From AC-51 sp036265325 (GTDB lineage: Bacteria; Actinomycetota; UBA4738; HRBIN12), in contig DATAPH010000033.1 in the NCBI GenBank assembly GCA_036265325.1, positions 1 through 33,737 of the forward strand: a DNA stretch of 33,737 bases, written 5' to 3'. Of this stretch, positions 6,918 to 12,764 are shown one piece after another (within the stretch, counting starts at the first letter, position 1; each line of letters opens with the position of its first letter). The position numbers were made by a program, and so were the translations under genes. Under the pieces are notes generated by a model. That model was not told the origin of the DNA. It worked only from the letters and a program-made list of their open reading frames with translations, and ran no database searches.

Positions 6918-8258
6918 ATGGACATCCCACAGGAACGGAAGCTGATCACCGAGGTCCCCGGGCCCAAGAGCAAGGAATGGTTCGGGCGCCGCGCCGCAGC
7001 CGTGCCTGCCGGCGTCGCGAACCTGCACCCGGTCGTGACGGCCCGTGCATCCGGCGCGATCATCGAAGACGTCGACGGCAACCGGCTGATCGACTTCGCG
7101 ACGGGCATCGCCGTGCTGAACATCGGCCATGCGGCGCCCGAGGTCGTCGCCGCGGTCCAGAAGCAGGCGGAGCTCGATACGCACACCTGCTTCCACGTCA
7201 CGGCGAACGAGCCGTACATCGAGCTCGCCGAACGGCTGAATGCGCTCGCGCCGATCGACGGGCCGGCCAAGACGATGTTCGCGAACGCCGGCGCAGAGGC
7301 GGTCGAGAACGCGGTCAAGATCGCGCGCAAGGCAACCGGCCGCCAGGCGGTCGTCGCGTTCGACCACGCGTTCCACGGCCGCACGCTGCTGGGGATGTCC
7401 CTGACCGCGAAGGTGATGCCGTACAAACAGGACATGGGCCCGTTCGCGCCCGAGGTGTACCGGCTGCCGTTCGCGTACGCGTACCGGTGGCCGAGCGGCC
7501 CGGACCGGTGCGCTGAAGAAGCGCTCGCGTACGCACTCGACGAGATGCATAAGCACATAGGCGAGGACAACATCGCCGCCGTGATCATGGAGCCGATCCA
7601 AGGTGAGGGCGGCTTCATCATCCCGGCGCCGGGGTTCGTGAAGGGGATCGCGGAGTACTGCGCGGCGAACGGCATCGTGTTCATCGCCGACGAGATCCAG
7701 TCGGGCATGGGGCGCGCCGGCAAGTGGTTCACGATCGTGGACGAGGTCGTCCAGCCGGACATCGTCTTGAGCGCGAAGTCGCTCGGCGGCGGTTTGCCGA
7801 TCAGCGCCATCACTGGGCGCGCCGACCTGATGGACAGCGTGCATCTCGGCGGTCTGGGCGGGACCTACGGGGGGAACCCGATCGCGGCGGCCGCGGCGCT
7901 CGCCGTGCTCGACAAGATCGAGCGCGAGAACCTCCTCGATCGATCGATGCGCACCGGCGACACGATCATGTCGCGGTTCAGTTCGATGCAGGAGCGGATG
8001 CCCCAGATCGGCGAGGTTCGGGGGCGCGGATCGATGTGCGCGATCGAGTTGGTCGCCGACCCGGCGACCAAGGAGCCGCTGGACGCCGCCGGGATGGGGG
8101 CGATCACGTCAGCTGCCCTTGCGCAGGGAGTGGTCGTGATCACGGCGGGGACCTACGGCAACGTCGTGCGACTCCTGCCACCGATCAACATCGACGACGC
8201 GTTGCTCGCCGACGGTCTGGACGTCCTCGAGGACGCGGTGGCGATGGCGCTCACGTAA
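6918..8258 (+). CDS. gabT: 4-aminobutyrate aminotransferase (class III, PLP-dependent)
   Basis: A 446-residue class III aminotransferase. It transfers the amino group of GABA to 2-oxoglutarate, giving succinate semialdehyde and glutamate. Visible landmarks: DFATGIAVLNIGHAAPEV near 59-76, GAEAVENAVKIAR near 125-137, aromatic-stacking region DHAFHGRTLLGM, Glu225 in IMEPIQGEGG, PLP-ring Asp258 in FIADEIQSGMGR, and PLP-Schiff-base Lys287 in LSAKSLGGGLP. GGTYGGNPIAAAAALAVL follows, as in GabT proteins. Length matches actinobacterial GabT. It is divergent from the PucR regulator, and with the dehydrogenases forms a putrescine/GABA-to-succinate route. Other omega-amino acids (beta-alanine, 5-aminovalerate) could also be substrates. 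Confidence 0.9.
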   Translation: MDIPQERKLITEVPGPKSKEWFGRRAAAVPAGVANLHPVVTARASGAIIEDVDGNRLIDFATGIAVLNIGHAAPEVVAAVQKQAELDTHTCFHVTANEPYIELAERLNALAPIDGPAKTMFANAGAEAVENAVKIARKATGRQAVVAFDHAFHGRTLLGMSLTAKVMPYKQDMGPFAPEVYRLPFAYAYRWPSGPDRCAEEALAYALDEMHKHIGEDNIAAVIMEPIQGEGGFIIPAPGFVKGIAEYCAANGIVFIADEIQSGMGRAGKWFTIVDEVVQPDIVLSAKSLGGGLPISAITGRADLMDSVHLGGLGGTYGGNPIAAAAALAVLDKIERENLLDRSMRTGDTIMSRFSSMQERMPQIGEVRGRGSMCAIELVADPATKEPLDAAGMGAITSAALAQGVVVITAGTYGNVVRLLPPINIDDALLADGLDVLEDAVAMALT

Positions 8259-8260
8259 TA

Positions 8261-8285
8261 CCCGGGTCGCGTACGCACGACCGGG
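8261..8285 (+). terminator. Hairpin directly after gabT, possible terminator
   Basis: Arms CCCGGGTCG (8261-8269) and CGACCGGG (8278-8285) pair with a single bulge and start 2 nt past the gabT stop. There is no clear U-run, as is common in high-GC actinobacteria. It separates gabT from the exporter gene, which has its own promoter. Confidence 0.45.
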
Positions 8286-8303
8286 CTCGTTCCTTCGCGT
8301 CGG

Positions 8304-8309
8304 TAGGCT
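8304..8309 (+). promoter_or_regulatory. -10 box (TAGGCT) of a leaderless promoter for the MFS exporter
   Basis: TAGGCT ends 6 nt before the ATG at 8316 and no SD is present. The same hexamer and spacing precede the phosphatase start at 30433. Confidence 0.45.
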
Positions 8310-8315
8310 GCCGCG

Positions 8316-9560
8316 ATGGCGTGGCTCCGACGGCTCGCGATCGACATCCGGCCGCTTCGGACGCCCCAGTTCCGACTCCTGTGGCTCGGGGCCGTCGTGT
8401 CGGCGATGGGCTCGCAGTTCTCCCGAGTGGGCCTGTACGTTCAGGTCTATGCGCTGACCGGCTCGCCGACGGCCGTCGGGCTCCTCGGGCTGTCGGGGCT
8501 CGCGGGAAGCCTCGCCGGCGTGTTCGTCGGATCGGCCTTCATCGATCGGTACGACCGGCGCACGACGCTCATCTGGACGCAGCTGGCGTCGATCGTCGTC
8601 GCGGGGATCCTCTTCTTCGGCGCGCTCTCGGGGCACCCGCCGCTGTGGCTGCTGCACGCAGCCAACCTCGGGACGTGGTTCCTCGCGGCGATCCACGGAC
8701 CGGCTCGGCAGGCCGCGATCCCACGGTTGCTCTCCGAAGAGGAGATCCCCGCCGCTTCCGCGCTGAACCAGGCCGGCTGGCAGGTGGGCTCGATCGTGGG
8801 GCCGGCCCTCGCCGGCGTCGTGATCGCGGTCTCGGGCGTGGCCTGGGCCTACGGCGTCGACCTGGCCTCGTACGTGTTCTCGTTCGTCGTCGCGCTGCTG
8901 CTCGCGCCGATCCCACTCGGCGAGGAGATCGTGGAGCGAGGGCTCAAGGCGGTCGCCGAAGGGTTGCAGTACCTCCGCGACCACCGACTCCTCCAATCGA
9001 CGTTCGTCGTCGACCTGGTCGCCATGATCTTCGGGAGCCCGCAGGCGCTCTATCCCGTGATCGCGGTCGAGCAGTTGCACCGCGGGCCCGAGGTCGTTGG
9101 ACTCTTATTCGCGGCGCCGGCGGCGGGCGCGTTGCTGATGACGCTGGGCTCGGGGTCGGTCACGCGGCTCAACCGCCAAGGCGATGCGATCGTCTGGGCG
9201 GTCGTCGCATGGGGAGCGGCGATCACCGGTTTCGGGCTGTCCGGCACGCATCTGGTGCCGGCCCTGCTGTGTCTCGCCGTTGCGGGCGCGGCCGACGTCG
9301 TCAGCGCGATCTTCCGTTCGACGATCCTGCAGGTGACGGTCCCCGACCGCTTGCGGGGGCGGCTGTCGTCGGTGTTCTTCGTGGTCGTCACAGGAGGCCC
9401 GAAGCTCGGCGACATCGAATCGGGGCTGGTCGCCGGGGCGTTCGGGGCGACCGTGAGCGTGATCACGGGCGGGATCGCAACGATCATCGGCGCGTTCATC
9501 GTTGCGCGCGTCTATCCGGAACTGCCCGCGTACCGAACGCGAACGGAACCCGTCGTCTAG
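8316..9560 (+). CDS. MFS transporter, EntS/MFS_3-type exporter
   Basis: A 414-residue major facilitator protein with about twelve hydrophobic segments. The N-terminal FRLLWLGAVVSAMGSQFS segment, the loop-2/3 motif FIDRYDRRTTL, and PARQAAIPRLLSEEEI with ALNQAGWQVGSIVGPALAG are typical of the MFS_3 family, which includes the enterobactin exporter EntS and many macrolide-efflux-like permeases. A VPDRLRGRLSSVFF segment marks the start of the last helices. It acts in the cytoplasmic membrane as a proton-driven exporter; the cargo cannot be inferred and no siderophore gene is nearby. Its stop overlaps the stop of the convergent methyltransferase gene by 4 bp. Confidence 0.87.
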   Translation: MAWLRRLAIDIRPLRTPQFRLLWLGAVVSAMGSQFSRVGLYVQVYALTGSPTAVGLLGLSGLAGSLAGVFVGSAFIDRYDRRTTLIWTQLASIVVAGILFFGALSGHPPLWLLHAANLGTWFLAAIHGPARQAAIPRLLSEEEIPAASALNQAGWQVGSIVGPALAGVVIAVSGVAWAYGVDLASYVFSFVVALLLAPIPLGEEIVERGLKAVAEGLQYLRDHRLLQSTFVVDLVAMIFGSPQALYPVIAVEQLHRGPEVVGLLFAAPAAGALLMTLGSGSVTRLNRQGDAIVWAVVAWGAAITGFGLSGTHLVPALLCLAVAGAADVVSAIFRSTILQVTVPDRLRGRLSSVFFVVVTGGPKLGDIESGLVAGAFGATVSVITGGIATIIGAFIVARVYPELPAYRTRTEPVV

Positions 9561-10132
9561 CCCAGCCGGCGCAAGCGGTACCACGCGGCGCCGGGTGGCT
9601 GCGTCCCGGCGATCCGCCCGACGGGCTCGAACCACGGCTCGAACCGGTCGCGCATCTCGCGCGATGTCACGCCGACCGGCACGAGTCCGGGGCGACGCGC
9701 GAACGCGAAGACGAACAGTGTTGCGCCCGGCGCCGTTCGGGCGGCAACGCCGCTCGCGTACGCGTCGCGCCGCACCGGCGCGATCGAATGGAAGCACCCG
9801 ATGTCGAGCGCGAGGTCGAACGGCCCGTCGATCGGAAGCTGGCCGAGACGCGTCACGTCGCCATCCACGACTCGGGCGCCCGAGGCCGTCGGCGCTCGGC
9901 GCTCCGCGACGGCGAGCGCGCGGCGGTCGGCCTCGACGCCCGTCGCATCCCACCCGTGCTCAGCGAGATAGATGACGTTCGTACCCGTTCCGCATCCGAG
10001 ATCGAGCGCACGTCCGGGCGGGAGCGCGTCCGCTCCCTCGATCAGCTCGACGACCTCGGGTGGCGTGACACCGGTGTCCCACGGTGTGCGCCCGGTTCGA
10101 TACGCGAACGCGTACGACAGCCGTCGCCACAT
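9557..10132 (-). CDS. Class I SAM-dependent methyltransferase
   Basis: A 191-residue Rossmann-type methyltransferase. Motif I is ALDLGCGTGTN at about residues 42-51, the acidic ribose-binding residue is in ATGVEADRRAL near 65-75, motif II is VVDGDVTRLG, and motif IV is LALDIGCFHSI. The N-terminal FAYRTGRTPWDTGVTPPEV is typical of small-molecule methyltransferases in the tellurite/thiopurine-like group; the acceptor is unknown. It is the last gene of a minus-strand series, starting 4 nt after the TraR-type gene stop, so it is probably translated from the same mRNA. No strong SD is present (GCGGG only). Confidence 0.82.
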   Translation of the reverse strand: MWRRLSYAFAYRTGRTPWDTGVTPPEVVELIEGADALPPGRALDLGCGTGTNVIYLAEHGWDATGVEADRRALAVAERRAPTASGARVVDGDVTRLGQLPIDGPFDLALDIGCFHSIAPVRRDAYASGVAARTAPGATLFVFAFARRPGLVPVGVTSREMRDRFEPWFEPVGRIAGTQPPGAAWYRLRRLG

Positions 10133-10136
10133 CCCG

Positions 10137-10478
10137 CTACGAGGCGCGACGAGCGGCGCACGAGACGCACAGCACCGACCAGGGCCGAGCCTCGAGGCGT
10201 TCCTCGGGGATCAGCGCGCCGCACCGGTCGCACAGGCCGTAGGTGCCTTCGTCGATCTTCGCGAGCGCCCGCACCACGTCGGTCCGCATCACCGCGAGCT
10301 GTTCGGCGGTGCCGACCTTCGTCATCCGATCGATCGCCTCGGTCGTGCCGTCGCCGATCCGTTTACCGAACGACACGGCCGTCACGGGGTCGCGCGGCAC
10401 CGCCGTCAGCTCGGCCAGCTCTGCGTCGAGGCTCTCGAGCCGCTCCGCGAGCACCCGCGCGATCGTTGCGGTGTCCAT
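10137..10478 (-). CDS. TraR/DksA-family zinc-finger protein
   Basis: A 113-residue protein with an N-terminal helical coiled-coil-like part (about 1-75) and a C-terminal C4 zinc finger: Cys83 and Cys86 (GLCDRCG), then Cys104 and Cys107 (VLCVSCA). The IDEGTYGLCDRCGALIPEERLEARPW run is the family hallmark. DksA/TraR proteins enter the RNA polymerase secondary channel and alter initiation, often with ppGpp; short actinobacterial members are mostly uncharacterised. The conserved acidic tip residues of DksA cannot be assigned here. The frame stays open upstream, but ATG 10478 has GGAAGGA at ideal spacing and begins the homologous region. It follows the HesB-like gene by 13 nt. Confidence 0.85.
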   Translation of the reverse strand: MDTATIARVLAERLESLDAELAELTAVPRDPVTAVSFGKRIGDGTTEAIDRMTKVGTAEQLAVMRTDVVRALAKIDEGTYGLCDRCGALIPEERLEARPWSVLCVSCAARRAS

Positions 10479-10491
10479 CGTGTCCTTCCCG

Positions 10492-10740
10492 CTATCCGGC
10501 CGAGACGGTGAGGACGTTGTGTTCGCCGGCGTCGACCCGACCGTCGACACCGTCGGGGACCAGCACCGTGATCGATCCGACGGAGACCTCGACCTCACCG
10601 TCGGCCACGCCATCGGTGAACTCCGGACGCAGCTCGGTGCCGTGGCGGACGAGCCGCAACCGCGCGGCGGGATCCCAGCGTGCAGCGGCGGCGTGGAACG
10701 TCGACAGGGCGTCGGCCGCGCGGTCGGTGAAGGTCAGCAC
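10492..10740 (-). CDS. HesB/IscA-like small protein without cysteines
   Basis: An 82-residue protein starting VLTFTDRAADALSTFH and ending in a VDGRVDAGEHNVLTVSAG strand. The start and strand pattern resemble the actinobacterial branch of HesB/IscA-fold proteins, which are often annotated as iron-sulfur cluster biosynthesis proteins. There is no cysteine anywhere in it, so it cannot hold an Fe-S cluster in the IscA way. The GTG at 10740 is the only start in frame before an upstream stop; GGAGG abuts it directly, which is unusually close. It is 19 nt downstream of the small ORF pair and 13 nt upstream of the TraR-type gene, so it belongs to that operon. Family membership is a fold-level judgement. 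Confidence 0.65.
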   Translation of the reverse strand: MLTFTDRAADALSTFHAAAARWDPAARLRLVRHGTELRPEFTDGVADGEVEVSVGSITVLVPDGVDGRVDAGEHNVLTVSAG

Positions 10741-10759
10741 CCTCCGATGCTAGCGCCGG

Positions 10760-10894
10760 TCAGTGCCACCGCGGCCCGTGCAGCAGCCACCGGTCACGCT
10801 CGCGTTGCGCCGCGTCGGGAGCCCGCTCGACCCCGGGAACCGGCGCCGTGAGCGCCGCCCGGAGTCGGTCCCGCAGGGCCTCATGCAGCCTCAT
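10760..10894 (-). CDS. Small ORF 2 (44 aa), unknown
   Basis: Encodes a 44-residue basic peptide beginning MRLHEALRDRLRAAL and ending RDRWLLHGPRWH. The N-terminal part would form an amphipathic helix. Its ATG overlaps the stop of the preceding small ORF as ATGA (10894-10891), an arrangement typical of translational coupling. It is too short for routine gene finding. I do not recognise a family. Support comes from the overlap, from the strong SD of the partner and from the tight fit into the operon leading to the HesB-like and TraR-type genes. Confidence 0.5.
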   Translation of the reverse strand: MRLHEALRDRLRAALTAPVPGVERAPDAAQRERDRWLLHGPRWH

Positions 10895-11013
10895 CGCGAG
10901 CGCCGGAGCCAACGCTTGCGGCTGGCCGCACGGGGAACGCGCGGTTTGCCCACGCGCTCCTGCGTGTCGTGCTCGAACGCCCGGATGAACTCCTTCGACA
11001 GGATCGGGTGCAT
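10891..11013 (-). CDS. Small ORF 1 (40 aa), first gene of the HesB-like/TraR/methyltransferase operon
   Basis: Encodes a 40-residue peptide beginning MHPILSKEFIRAFEHD and ending in a very basic RKRWLRRSR tail. A strong ribosome site, GGAAGGGAGGG, sits 6 nt before the ATG at 11013, and a good promoter lies upstream at 11112-11084. The last codon and stop overlap the start of small ORF 2 as ATGA. The acidic/amphipathic N-terminus and cationic C-terminus could bind nucleic acid or membrane, but no function can be assigned. The expression signals are the main evidence that it is real. Confidence 0.6.
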   Translation of the reverse strand: MHPILSKEFIRAFEHDTQERVGKPRVPRAASRKRWLRRSR

Positions 11014-11067
11014 GTCGTTCCCTCCCTTCCGTCTTCTGGCTTGTCGCGCCGTAACCTCCGGCCGTCA

Positions 11068-11130
11068 GTAACCGGTTACACAGAGATTATCGGTTCATCT
11101 GTAACCGGTCAAGTGGAATTTTCCGGTTTC
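11068..11130. promoter_or_regulatory. Operator-like array of GTAACCGG repeats
   Basis: Four related units occur between the divergent genes: a perfect palindrome GTAACCGGTTAC (11068-11079), TTATCGGTTCA (11087-11097), GTAACCGGTCAA (11101-11112) and TTTTCCGGTTTC (11119-11130). Their CCGGTT cores begin at 11072, 11090, 11105 and 11123, so spacings are 18, 15 and 18. The stretch is AT-rich compared with its surroundings. The units cover the start point and -35 of the minus-strand promoter and the spacer region of the plus-strand promoter, as expected for a repressor acting on both. The neighbouring CGNR protein is the obvious candidate binder (inference). Confidence 0.6.
11084..11112 (-). promoter_or_regulatory. 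SigA-type promoter of the small-ORF operon
   Basis: On the minus strand TTGACC (11112-11107) is followed by exactly 17 nt and then TAATCT (11089-11084). GATAAT, shifted by two bases, is an alternative -10. Transcription would start near 11077, within the palindrome GTAACCGGTTAC. Confidence 0.6.
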
Positions 11131-11136
11131 CAAGCG

Positions 11137-11142
11137 TATCCT
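11137..11142 (+). promoter_or_regulatory. -10 box (TATCCT) of a leaderless promoter for the CGNR gene
   Basis: TATCCT ends 7 nt before the ATG at 11150 and there is no SD in the intervening CCCGACC, so a leaderless transcript is likely. One CCGG repeat (11119-11130) lies just upstream. Confidence 0.5.
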
Positions 11143-11149
11143 CCCGACC

Positions 11150-11737
11150 ATGAAGAAGGCGCGCGCGCTCGAGCCCAACACCGAGCACGACAACACCCCG
11201 CCGGCGCCGGGTGAACTGGAGCTCGTCCGTGGGTTCCTGTCGCTGCACGATCACGTGCCCGTCACGGAGGACTCGCTGCCGCCGACGGGCGCCACCATCG
11301 AGTGGTGGCTGCGCCAGCAGGGTCTGCTGGCGCCGGGCGCCGACGCATCGGACGAAGACCTCGACTGGGCCGCCGAGGTTCTCGAAGCGCTCCGGGCGCG
11401 CGTCTTCGAGAACATGGGCGCCGAGCCCGACCCGGCGACGATCGCGACGCTCGACGCGGCCGCGGCCGACGTGGGCCTCGCCCCCCGGTTCGGTGCGGAG
11501 GGTCTCGTTCCCCGGGCCGGCGGCGTGCGCGGCGCGGTCGGCCAGATCATCGCGATCGCGTTCCTGGCCGAGCTCGACGGCTCATGGTCGCGGTTCAAGG
11601 AATGTGGAGACCCGACGTGCCGCTCCGTCTTCTACGACCGGTCGAAGAACCGCTCGGGGAAGTGGTGCGTCATGGCTGAGTGCGGCAACCGCGCCAAGGT
11701 CCGCGCGTTTCGAGAGCGGGAACGCGCCAAAGCGTGA
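11150..11737 (+). CDS. CGNR zinc-finger protein (ABATE-domain-type regulator)
   Basis: A 195-residue protein. The first 145 residues are helical and acidic, matching the variable ABATE-like ligand-sensing region. The C-terminal 45 residues carry the CGNR zinc finger: Cys152 and Cys157 (ECGDPTCRSVFYD), then Cys173 and Cys178 within KWCVMAECGNRAKVRAF. Proteins of this family are thought to be stress-responsive DNA-binding regulators, mostly uncharacterised. It faces the small-ORF operon across a repeat array and is the likely regulator of both directions. Its stop codon overlaps the GTG of the downstream glycosylase (GTGA). No SD is present before the ATG. Confidence 0.85.
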   Translation: MKKARALEPNTEHDNTPPAPGELELVRGFLSLHDHVPVTEDSLPPTGATIEWWLRQQGLLAPGADASDEDLDWAAEVLEALRARVFENMGAEPDPATIATLDAAAADVGLAPRFGAEGLVPRAGGVRGAVGQIIAIAFLAELDGSWSRFKECGDPTCRSVFYDRSKNRSGKWCVMAECGNRAKVRAFRERERAKA

Positions 11738-12657
11738 GTGCGGACCGGCTCGAGCTGCGCCTCCGCGGGCCGCGCGGCGAGCCCGTCGATCTGTGGCGAA
11801 CCCTCGTCTCGCACGGGTTCCACGAGCTCGCCCCGACGAGCATCGACGAGGAACGCCGTGCGCTGTCGCTCACCGTACGGGTGCCTCGTGGGAAGCCGCG
11901 GCGCGTCACGATCTCCGCAGGTCGACGCGGGTTCGCACGGATCGACGTGACAGGCCCGTCACCGGCGACCGCCGCGCTAGACGCGATCACGGCGGCCGTC
12001 GCACGCGTGCTTCATCTCGACCAAGATCTGTCTGCGTTCTATGCGATCGCCGCCGAGGACCCGCAGCTGTCGTGGGCCGCGGCGGGCGCCGGTCGGATGC
12101 TGCGCTCCCCCACCGTGTGGGAAGACGTGGTGAAGACGCTGTGCACGACCAACTGCTCGTGGGGTCTGACCGTCACGATGGTCAACGCGCTCGTCACGAA
12201 TCTGGGCCCCCCGACCAGCGGCGACCGTGACGCGCTCCACAACGCGTTCCCGACCGCCGAGGTCATGGCCTCCCAGGACGAACGCTTCTATCGCGACGTC
12301 ATCCGCACTGGCTACCGAGCGCCTCGGTTCATCGAACTCGCCGAGCTGCAAGCCTCCGGCGCGATCGACCTCGAGGCGCTCGGCGCCGCATCTCGTGATG
12401 AGATCCCCGACGAGGAGGTCGAGCGGCAGCTGCTCGCGCTTCCCGGGATCGGTCCGTACGCGGCCGCCCACGTGATGATGACGATCGGCCGGAACTCGAA
12501 GCTGATCCTGGATTCGTGGACGCGGCCGAAGTACGCACGGGTCACCGGCGCACGCCGCCAGCCGACCGACGCGCAGATCATCAAGCGGTTCCGGCGCTAC
12601 GGGCCTGAGGCAGGCCTCGCCTTCTGGCTGGCCGTCACGGAGGATTGGGTGGGCTAG
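11734..12657 (+). CDS. DNA-3-methyladenine glycosylase/HhH-GPD family protein
   Basis: A 307-residue base-excision DNA glycosylase of the AlkA/OGG group. A strand-rich N-terminal domain (about 1-75) precedes the helical HhH-GPD core. Landmarks are VKTLCTTNCSW near 133-143, the helix-hairpin-helix LPGIGPYAA at 236-244, and the catalytic Asp260 in LILDSWTRPKY. It would excise damaged bases such as alkylated or oxidised purines. A longer frame opens upstream, but the GTG at 11734 overlaps the CGNR stop as GTGA and starts the conserved domain. No Fe-S cysteine loop is seen at the C-terminus. Co-transcription with the CGNR regulator suggests a role in a stress or damage response. Confidence 0.82.
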   Translation: MSADRLELRLRGPRGEPVDLWRTLVSHGFHELAPTSIDEERRALSLTVRVPRGKPRRVTISAGRRGFARIDVTGPSPATAALDAITAAVARVLHLDQDLSAFYAIAAEDPQLSWAAAGAGRMLRSPTVWEDVVKTLCTTNCSWGLTVTMVNALVTNLGPPTSGDRDALHNAFPTAEVMASQDERFYRDVIRTGYRAPRFIELAELQASGAIDLEALGAASRDEIPDEEVERQLLALPGIGPYAAAHVMMTIGRNSKLILDSWTRPKYARVTGARRQPTDAQIIKRFRRYGPEAGLAFWLAVTEDWVG

Positions 12658-12670
12658 GCCCTGCGAGGGG

Positions 12671-12699
12671 TTGCCCTGCACCGCGTACGCGTCCATACT
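12671..12699 (+). promoter_or_regulatory. Candidate promoter for the MgtE-like permease operon
   Basis: TTGCCC (12671-12676) and CATACT (12694-12699) are separated by 17 nt in the 107-nt gap after the glycosylase. The untranslated leader would be about 58 nt long and ends with AAGGAG before the ATG at 12765. A weak CCGTG/CACGG stem lies inside it. Confidence 0.4.
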
Positions 12700-12764
12700 G
12701 CCCGAGGCCCTGCCGTGCCCGACCACGGGCTCGCGAACGGAGGACGACACATGAAGGAGTGCCG

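Noticed and set aside
5216..7813. An 865-codon open frame on the minus strand covering the PucR gene and most of gabT antisense
   Set aside because: Only the part from 6772 down is homologous to PucR proteins. The rest is a shadow of gabT, a common effect in GC-rich DNA where frames stay open by composition.
7724..10753. A 1009-codon plus-strand open frame across gabT, the MFS gene and the 10-kb operon
   Set aside because: The translation is low-complexity Arg/Gly/Pro/Ala with no family pattern and crosses well-supported genes in other frames.
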